Assembly: GCA_021820165.1 (NCBI GenBank) | Contig: JAKADW010000042.1 | Coordinates: forward strand, 1 to 10,681 | Direction: 5' to 3' | Origin: Bacillota bacterium | Lineage (GTDB): Bacteria; Bacillota_E; Sulfobacillia; Sulfobacillales; Sulfobacillaceae | DNA: 10,681 nt | In this document: in pieces, positions 6,606 to 10,681 of the stretch | Layout of the letters: every line of letters begins with the position of its first letter | How positions within the stretch are numbered: the first letter of the stretch is position 1 | Notes under the pieces: generated by a model | Told to the model about the DNA's origin: nothing | The model's input: only the letters and a program-made list of their open reading frames with translations | The model's database searches: none | Made by a program: the position numbers and the translations under genes

Positions 6606-8177
6606 CTAGCTCTCGTCTTCCATCCAAGCCTTTAAAAGACGAGCGGCCGTCTCTGGATCGTTCCGGGCCATTTCATCCAACCGCTGACGCGCTTGATCTG
6701 AGATGGTGGGCTCCTTGGCTGCCCGCATTTCATCCAATAACTCGGCAACCGACATTGGTTCCTGGAAGTTCTCCTGCGCCCCTACGGCTGTGGGAAGGGT
6801 CATGACCGGCGCTTCCACGGGTGCTCGGTTCTTCACTGTGCGTCGAATCATGAGGATCACCACGATTAAGGCTATCAGCGCGCCTAGCGCCATGGCCGCT
6901 TGGCGGATGGTCTGGGCCCGCTGGGCTTTTTGCATCGCCGCCACGGCCTGTGACACCGCCGAATGGTTAAAGGGCATGCCCACCACGGACAGTTGGTCGC
7001 CGGTCTTGAAGTTGACCCCGGCTGCATTCGCGACCAAACTCTTTAGTTGCCGGGCTTCAGCGGGACTAAGCTTTTTATCCACGACCACAGCCACGGTGAG
7101 GCGCTGAATTTGCCCCGCCGGAATCGTCTGCTGAGTCTTCGTGGAACCCACTTTGTAGTTGCTGATAGTCGTCTTGCTGTTAGACTTGCTAGACGACGGG
7201 GTAGTCTGGGTGGTCACCGTGGGCGTGTTGCCCGCAGTGCCAACCGGAGTGGAGGGCGGCGTCACGCCGGAACTGGTCTTTGTCTCCACCTGCTGCGAGG
7301 ACAGCACCGAGTGCCCGTATTGGACCGTGTGAACGGTGGAATGGTTAAAATTCAGGATAGCCCGCACCTGCACGACCGCGTTTCCAGGCCCCAACACCTG
7401 GCTCAACATATTTTCCACATTGGCCCGAATCTGGGATGACACCGCGTTCTCTGCGGAGAGCTCCGCCCCGGTAGTACCTGAGACGCTGGCCGCCTTGGAG
7501 TTATTCAATACCCCAGCCGAGAGCACGGCACCCATTTGATCGACCACGGAAACCTGGCTCACCTTAAGCCCGGACACCGAGTGCGCAACCAGGTTCATGA
7601 TGCCCCGCACTTGCCCCGCCGATAGCGTGGCTCCGGGCGCCAGATCCACGAACACCGAGGCCGTAGATTGAGAGGAAGTTTCCCCGAAGAGGCTCGGTGA
7701 CGGTTGATTAATCAGCACCCGACTGGAACGAACCCCGTTAATGCTATTAATCGTCGATTCCAGGGTCGCTTCCAGATTGGCTAGTTGGGTCAGCTGAATC
7801 TCCTGATTCGTCTCTCCAAGACTAAAGTTCATGGAATTGGAGGGAAGGCCGACACTGGACGAGGGAATATTTTGATCCGCGAGCGAGACCCGGACCTGAT
7901 TGACGTCCTTTTTGGGAACCTCCACGGTGGATCCACCGCGGGTCAGCTGATAGGGGATTTTCATCGTGTTCAACTGCGCTGTGATTTGTCCCGCCGTGCG
8001 TGCGTTAAGGTTGGTGTATAAGGGTTGCCAATTCGGACTGGCGATCACCGCAAAACCAGCTACCAGCAACGCTAGTCCCAAGACCACCAACCCACCCAGC
8101 CGCAGTTTCTTCGACTGCGGTTGCGCCGTCCACCATTCACCAAAGCGGCTCAGAAACGCTTGGGCACGATTATCCAT
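6606..8177 (-). CDS. fliF: Flagellar MS-ring protein FliF
   Basis: A 523-residue membrane protein that forms the MS-ring, the foundation of the basal body and housing of the export gate. A first membrane helix lies at about residues 28-48. The YscJ-like ring-building domain follows (NWQPLYTNLNARTAGQI..., then LEATLESTINSINGVRSSRVLI). After it come the FliF C-domain, a Ser/Thr-rich disordered loop at about residues 300-335, and a strand ending IQRLTVAVVVDKK. A second helix lies at about 426-444. The cytoplasmic tail (about 445-523) ends in an acidic, helical FliG-binding segment ending AWMEDES. ATG 8177 has AAGGGGATAGG upstream and lies 11 bases after fliE. Length and layout are normal. Confidence 0.97.
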   Translation of the reverse strand: MDNRAQAFLSRFGEWWTAQPQSKKLRLGGLVVLGLALLVAGFAVIASPNWQPLYTNLNARTAGQITAQLNTMKIPYQLTRGGSTVEVPKKDVNQVRVSLADQNIPSSSVGLPSNSMNFSLGETNQEIQLTQLANLEATLESTINSINGVRSSRVLINQPSPSLFGETSSQSTASVFVDLAPGATLSAGQVRGIMNLVAHSVSGLKVSQVSVVDQMGAVLSAGVLNNSKAASVSGTTGAELSAENAVSSQIRANVENMLSQVLGPGNAVVQVRAILNFNHSTVHTVQYGHSVLSSQQVETKTSSGVTPPSTPVGTAGNTPTVTTQTTPSSSKSNSKTTISNYKVGSTKTQQTIPAGQIQRLTVAVVVDKKLSPAEARQLKSLVANAAGVNFKTGDQLSVVGMPFNHSAVSQAVAAMQKAQRAQTIRQAAMALGALIALIVVILMIRRTVKNRAPVEAPVMTLPTAVGAQENFQEPMSVAELLDEMRAAKEPTISDQARQRLDEMARNDPETAARLLKAWMEDES

Positions 8178-8188
8178 AACCTATCCCC

Positions 8189-8479
8189 TTAACCCAACGG
8201 CATATTGATGATGTTTTGGTAGGCAGAAATCGCCTGATTTTGAATCGAGGTGGCCACATCCAGAGCACTTTGAGCCTGGGTCATAGCCACCATAGCCTGA
8301 GTCACCGACACATTGCCGGTCATGGCCTGTTGAATAGTCTCGTTGGCACTCGTCTGGCTCTTTTCCAAGCCTTGGACCGCTTGTCCCAAAAGCGACCCAA
8401 AGTTCGATGAAAGACTGGCCTTTTGAGCTTGGCCGCCCCCTAGGGTGACGGAGGGAAGCGGCGTAATCGGCAGCGCCAT
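8189..8479 (-). CDS. fliE: Flagellar hook-basal body complex protein FliE
   Basis: A 96-residue protein that joins the MS-ring to the proximal rod and is among the first export substrates. Family features are a short variable N-terminus, SSNFGSLLGQAVQGLEKSQ, and then the typical C-terminal helical run with VTQAMVAMTQAQSALD and IQNQAISAYQNIINM. Its length is typical. The ATG lies one base after the flgC stop and has no clear ribosome binding site, so it probably relies on ribosomes arriving from flgC. It contains almost no acidic residues. Confidence 0.95.
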   Translation of the reverse strand: MALPITPLPSVTLGGGQAQKASLSSNFGSLLGQAVQGLEKSQTSANETIQQAMTGNVSVTQAMVAMTQAQSALDVATSIQNQAISAYQNIINMPLG

Positions 8480-8480
8480 C

Positions 8481-8894
8481 TTACGACCCGATGGTGAGCG
8501 CCTTCAAGTCCATCGACTTGCCGGAGTTGAACGCGCTGACGTTGGCTTGATAGGCTTTGGACGCCTCAATCATATCGACCATCTGCGTCTGCAGGTTGAC
8601 ATTCGGGTAAAGCACATTGCCCTGGGCATTCGCTTGCGGATTGGTGGGATCGTAGACCACCTTGAAGGGGCTTTGGTCTTGGTACAGGCCCGATACCATC
8701 ACGCCTTGCCCCACGCCCGAATTTGGTCCCGATGCGGATGCCGGTCCACTCTTGAAGGTAACGTACTCGCTCCGATAGGGCCCCCCCTGAGCAGTCACGG
8801 TGGTGTCGGCATTGGCTAGATTGTTGGCCACCACTGACAGCCGAAATGACTCCGCGACCATGCCCGTGGAGGCAATGTTTAATCCATCGAACAT
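8481..8894 (-). CDS. flgC: Flagellar basal-body rod protein FlgC
   Basis: A 137-residue proximal rod subunit, exported and polymerised across the wall. Diagnostic parts are FDGLNIASTGM at the N-terminus, VVANNLANADTT at about residues 21-32, and GGPYRSEYVTF, the counterpart of the FlgC GGPYRRQ-V-F segment. The C-terminal helix has VNLQTQMVDMIEASKAYQAN, typical of rod proteins. The length is normal. The start overlaps the flgB stop by one base (TAATG), with GGGAAGG about 8 bases upstream. It lies between flgB and fliE, as in most bacteria. Confidence 0.96.
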   Translation of the reverse strand: MFDGLNIASTGMVAESFRLSVVANNLANADTTVTAQGGPYRSEYVTFKSGPASASGPNSGVGQGVMVSGLYQDQSPFKVVYDPTNPQANAQGNVLYPNVNLQTQMVDMIEASKAYQANVSAFNSGKSMDLKALTIGS

Positions 8895-9262
8895 TATTGC
8901 GCCTTCCCTTCGGTCACAATTTTAATTTCGGTGGTTTTCTGGTTATAGGCCTGAACGGCCGTTTGATAAAGCAACTGTGAGCGGGCCAAATCCGCCATTT
9001 CTGCCGTCATCGACACGCTGTTGCCGTTGTTCCCAACGGAACCGGGCGTCGTCGCCACCGTACCCGTCACGCCAAGGGCCGCCCCGGGTCCTTGATGGAG
9101 GGCCTGGGCCAGTTGATTCTGAAAGGACAGATTTTGCGCCTTAAACCCTGGCGTGTCGTAATTCGCCATGTCGTTGGTAATATAGAGCTCTTGCTTGCGA
9201 CTCAAGTTCATCGTCGCCACGATCGCCGCGTCGGTGGTATTGCTGAGCGGTCCGATTCCCAT
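8894..9262 (-). CDS. flgB: Flagellar basal-body rod protein FlgB
   Basis: A 122-residue proximal rod subunit. The N-terminal helix and the rod signature are recognisable although divergent: SRKQELYITNDMANYDTPGFKA at about residues 21-42, where most FlgBs have NNIANVDTPGYKA. The C-terminal helix (MTAEMADLARSQLLYQTAVQ) matches the family. A Gly/Thr/Ala-rich, almost uncharged loop lies between them. ATG 9262 is 8 bases after GGGAGG, and the gene begins 19 bases after the motB stop. Order flgB-flgC-fliE is classical. Confidence 0.94.
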   Translation of the reverse strand: MGIGPLSNTTDAAIVATMNLSRKQELYITNDMANYDTPGFKAQNLSFQNQLAQALHQGPGAALGVTGTVATTPGSVGNNGNSVSMTAEMADLARSQLLYQTAVQAYNQKTTEIKIVTEGKAQ

Positions 9263-9281
9263 AACTCATCCCTCCCGTCCT

Positions 9282-10037
9282 TTAGGGCCCCTGCCCGATA
9301 GCCACTTGGGCCACATCCTGCCGCAACACCAAGATGTTCACGCGGCGATTCTTCGCTCGTCCCGCCACAGTAGCATTGGTGGCCACCGGATGGTATTGTC
9401 CAAATCCCGCGATCGACAGGCGCTGAGGCTTGATATGCGGGACACGGCTTAATTGATAAACCACATTGGCGGCCCGCATCGCTGATAGTTGCCAATTACT
9501 CCTGTAGCGGTTGGTGTGAATCGGCGTGGAATCGGTATACCCCACCACCTCAATATCATTGGGCACCGTAGTCAACACCTGTCCCAATGACCGCATCAAC
9601 CGATGGGCTTGGGGCGAAAGAGCAGCCGATCCCGGTCGGAACAACGTTGTCGCATCGAGACTCACTTCAACCCCCCGCTGGTTGCTGGTGACGGATACCT
9701 GATTTTGAAGCCCAGCCTTGTCAATCGCTTGCTGAAGCCTAGTTTCCAGGTGGCTCAACGACTGCAACTGCTGCTTCTCCGCCCGATTCGCCGCGGTGCC
9801 GCTGTTTCCCGTGATAATCGATGGGCCCGGCGAACTTCCGACAATGCTATTGGAATCGAAGTTTTTCGCCAGCGCCTGAGCTACCAGCGAAAATTTTATC
9901 TGCTCCGTACGGTTCATGGCATACAACACAATAAAGAAAGCCAACAAGAGGGTAATCAGGTCGGCGTAGGTGATGAGCCAACGCATCATCCCGCCGCCTT
10001 CTCCTCCTCCTCCTTCCTCGTGTTCCTCTTCCATCAC
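9282..10037 (-). CDS. motB: Flagellar motor stator protein MotB
   Basis: MotB pairs with MotA as the proton-conducting stator and anchors it to peptidoglycan. The 251-residue product has a short cytoplasmic N-terminus that is unusually rich in Glu and Gly, then a single membrane helix at about residues 20-41. The helix contains the YADLITLLL motif with D26, the proton-carrying Asp (E. coli Asp32). After a linker comes an OmpA-like peptidoglycan-binding domain with VVGYTDSTPI, NWQLSAMRAANVV and GRAKNRRVNI. I see no marker of a sodium type, so proton coupling is assumed. The GTG at 10037 is 10 bases after AGGAGG and overlaps the motA stop; the ATG three bases later is also possible. An internal ATG pair (codons 17-18) also has a Shine-Dalgarno-like run before it. 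Confidence 0.95.
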   Translation of the reverse strand: MMEEEHEEGGGGEGGGMMRWLITYADLITLLLAFFIVLYAMNRTEQIKFSLVAQALAKNFDSNSIVGSSPGPSIITGNSGTAANRAEKQQLQSLSHLETRLQQAIDKAGLQNQVSVTSNQRGVEVSLDATTLFRPGSAALSPQAHRLMRSLGQVLTTVPNDIEVVGYTDSTPIHTNRYRSNWQLSAMRAANVVYQLSRVPHIKPQRLSIAGFGQYHPVATNATVAGRAKNRRVNILVLRQDVAQVAIGQGP

Positions 10038-10681
10038 GATACTTGGACCTCCTCAACCGCTGGGCTGACAGCGTCGCTTCCAGCGCCCGGCCCGCCAGAG
10101 GGGCGAATAAAGCTCATCAATTTGTCGCGCAACATGGACGGAGCCATCCCCTGTTGAATCGACAACAGGCCTTCCAACGCAATTTGCCGCATCAAGGTCC
10201 CGTGCTTCGCTTTATTTTTGAGATTTCCGGCTAGTGGCAACCACACCAGATTGGCGCTGGCCACGCCATACAGCGTGGCAATAAAGGCCAAGCCGATTGC
10301 GGAAGCTAGTTGGTTGGGGTTCCCCGTCAACTCCCCTAACACGTGCACGAGACCCATGATGGTCCCCACAATCCCCATGGTGGGGGCGTATCCCCCCGCC
10401 GCTTCAAAGATCGATGCGCCCATTTTCTGCTGGCTCGACTGCGCATAGATGTCGGTTTCCATCATTTGGCGCATGAAGGTGGGATCAGCGTTGTCCACGA
10501 TAAGTTGCAGACCCTTTTCCAAAAACGGGTCGTTGGCTAGCGCAATTTCCGGTTCCAGCGCCAGCGGCTGCTGGCGGCGAGCAATATCAGTGTAGCGAAC
10601 CAACTGCTCGATAAGTTGGACGGGATCAAACGTTGAACGCGTCAATCCCATCCGGAATAGCCGTGGCACCTGCTTCAGCTC
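10034..10681 (-). CDS. motA: Flagellar motor stator protein MotA (5' end outside window)
   Basis: The frame is open to the window edge and gives the last 215 residues; by comparison with B. subtilis MotA (about 270 residues) roughly 50-60 N-terminal residues, including the first two membrane helices, are missing. Visible parts are the cytoplasmic segment starting VPRLFRMGL and the charged loop that meets FliG (RRQQPLALEPEI, then DPFLEKGLQLIVD). The third helix follows at GGYAPTMGIVGTIMGL and the fourth at IGLAFIATLYGVASANLVW, both with the conserved Pro positions (YAP; WLPLAGNLK). After that comes GLLSIQQGMAP and a short tail. The stop overlaps the motB start. An internal GTG at 10669 could be mistaken for a start but falls inside the conserved region. 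Confidence 0.95.
   Translation of the reverse strand, partial: ELKQVPRLFRMGLTRSTFDPVQLIEQLVRYTDIARRQQPLALEPEIALANDPFLEKGLQLIVDNADPTFMRQMMETDIYAQSSQQKMGASIFEAAGGYAPTMGIVGTIMGLVHVLGELTGNPNQLASAIGLAFIATLYGVASANLVWLPLAGNLKNKAKHGTLMRQIALEGLLSIQQGMAPSMLRDKLMSFIRPSGGPGAGSDAVSPAVEEVQVS
10048..10053 (-). promoter_or_regulatory. Ribosome binding site of motB
   Basis: AGGAGG on the minus strand lies within the last codons of motA, 10 bases before GTG 10037 and 13 bases before ATG 10034. The spacing favours GTG as start. Confidence 0.65.

Noticed and set aside
1..10681. Search for defence systems, mobile elements, CRISPR repeats, tRNAs, riboswitches or a novel gene system.
   Set aside because: Every stretch is accounted for by flagellar genes with very short gaps; I saw no repeats, transposase-like frames or structured RNA signals.

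Overview
The window is one uninterrupted block of flagellar genes, all on the minus strand, so transcription runs from the right edge to the left. The proteins are of Gram-positive (Bacillota) type: a short FlgD, a TIGR02530/DUF3766-like protein between flgD and flgE, and fliK upstream of flgD as in Bacillus. The exported proteins carry few charged residues and FliK is extremely basic. Both traits would suit an acidophile such as Sulfobacillus, but that assignment is an inference.

In transcription order (right to left) the layout is: motA (5' end outside the window), motB, flgB, flgC, fliE, fliF, a possible 30-codon leader ORF, fliG, fliH, fliI, fliJ, a PilZ/YcgR-like gene, fliK, flgD, the TIGR02530-type gene, and flgE (3' part outside the window). 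MotA/MotB form the proton-driven stator. FlgB/FlgC/FliE form the proximal rod and its junction with the FliF MS-ring. FliG is the rotor switch protein that meets MotA. FliH/FliI/FliJ form the ATPase complex of the flagellar export gate. FliK measures the hook, FlgD caps it and FlgE builds it. The PilZ protein probably links cyclic di-GMP to motor or export control.

Genes are packed tightly. Many neighbours overlap by 1 to 17 bases (ATGA or TAATG junctions), which suggests a polycistronic, translationally coupled operon. The only sizeable gap is about 114 bases between fliF and fliG, and it holds a good ribosome binding site followed by a 30-codon ORF whose stop overlaps the fliG start. The pilZ-fliK gap is about 51 bases. 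I see no tRNA, rRNA, CRISPR array, insertion sequence, terminator or convincing promoter. Any operon promoter must lie beyond the right edge or be hidden inside genes.

For novelty: this is a largely orthodox flagellar operon, not a new system. The points worth a second look are the fliF-fliG leader ORF and its possible hairpin, the PilZ gene placed between fliJ and fliK, motAB at the head of the basal-body genes, the highly basic and divergent FliK, the uncharacterised TIGR02530-type protein, and a second possible start inside motB.
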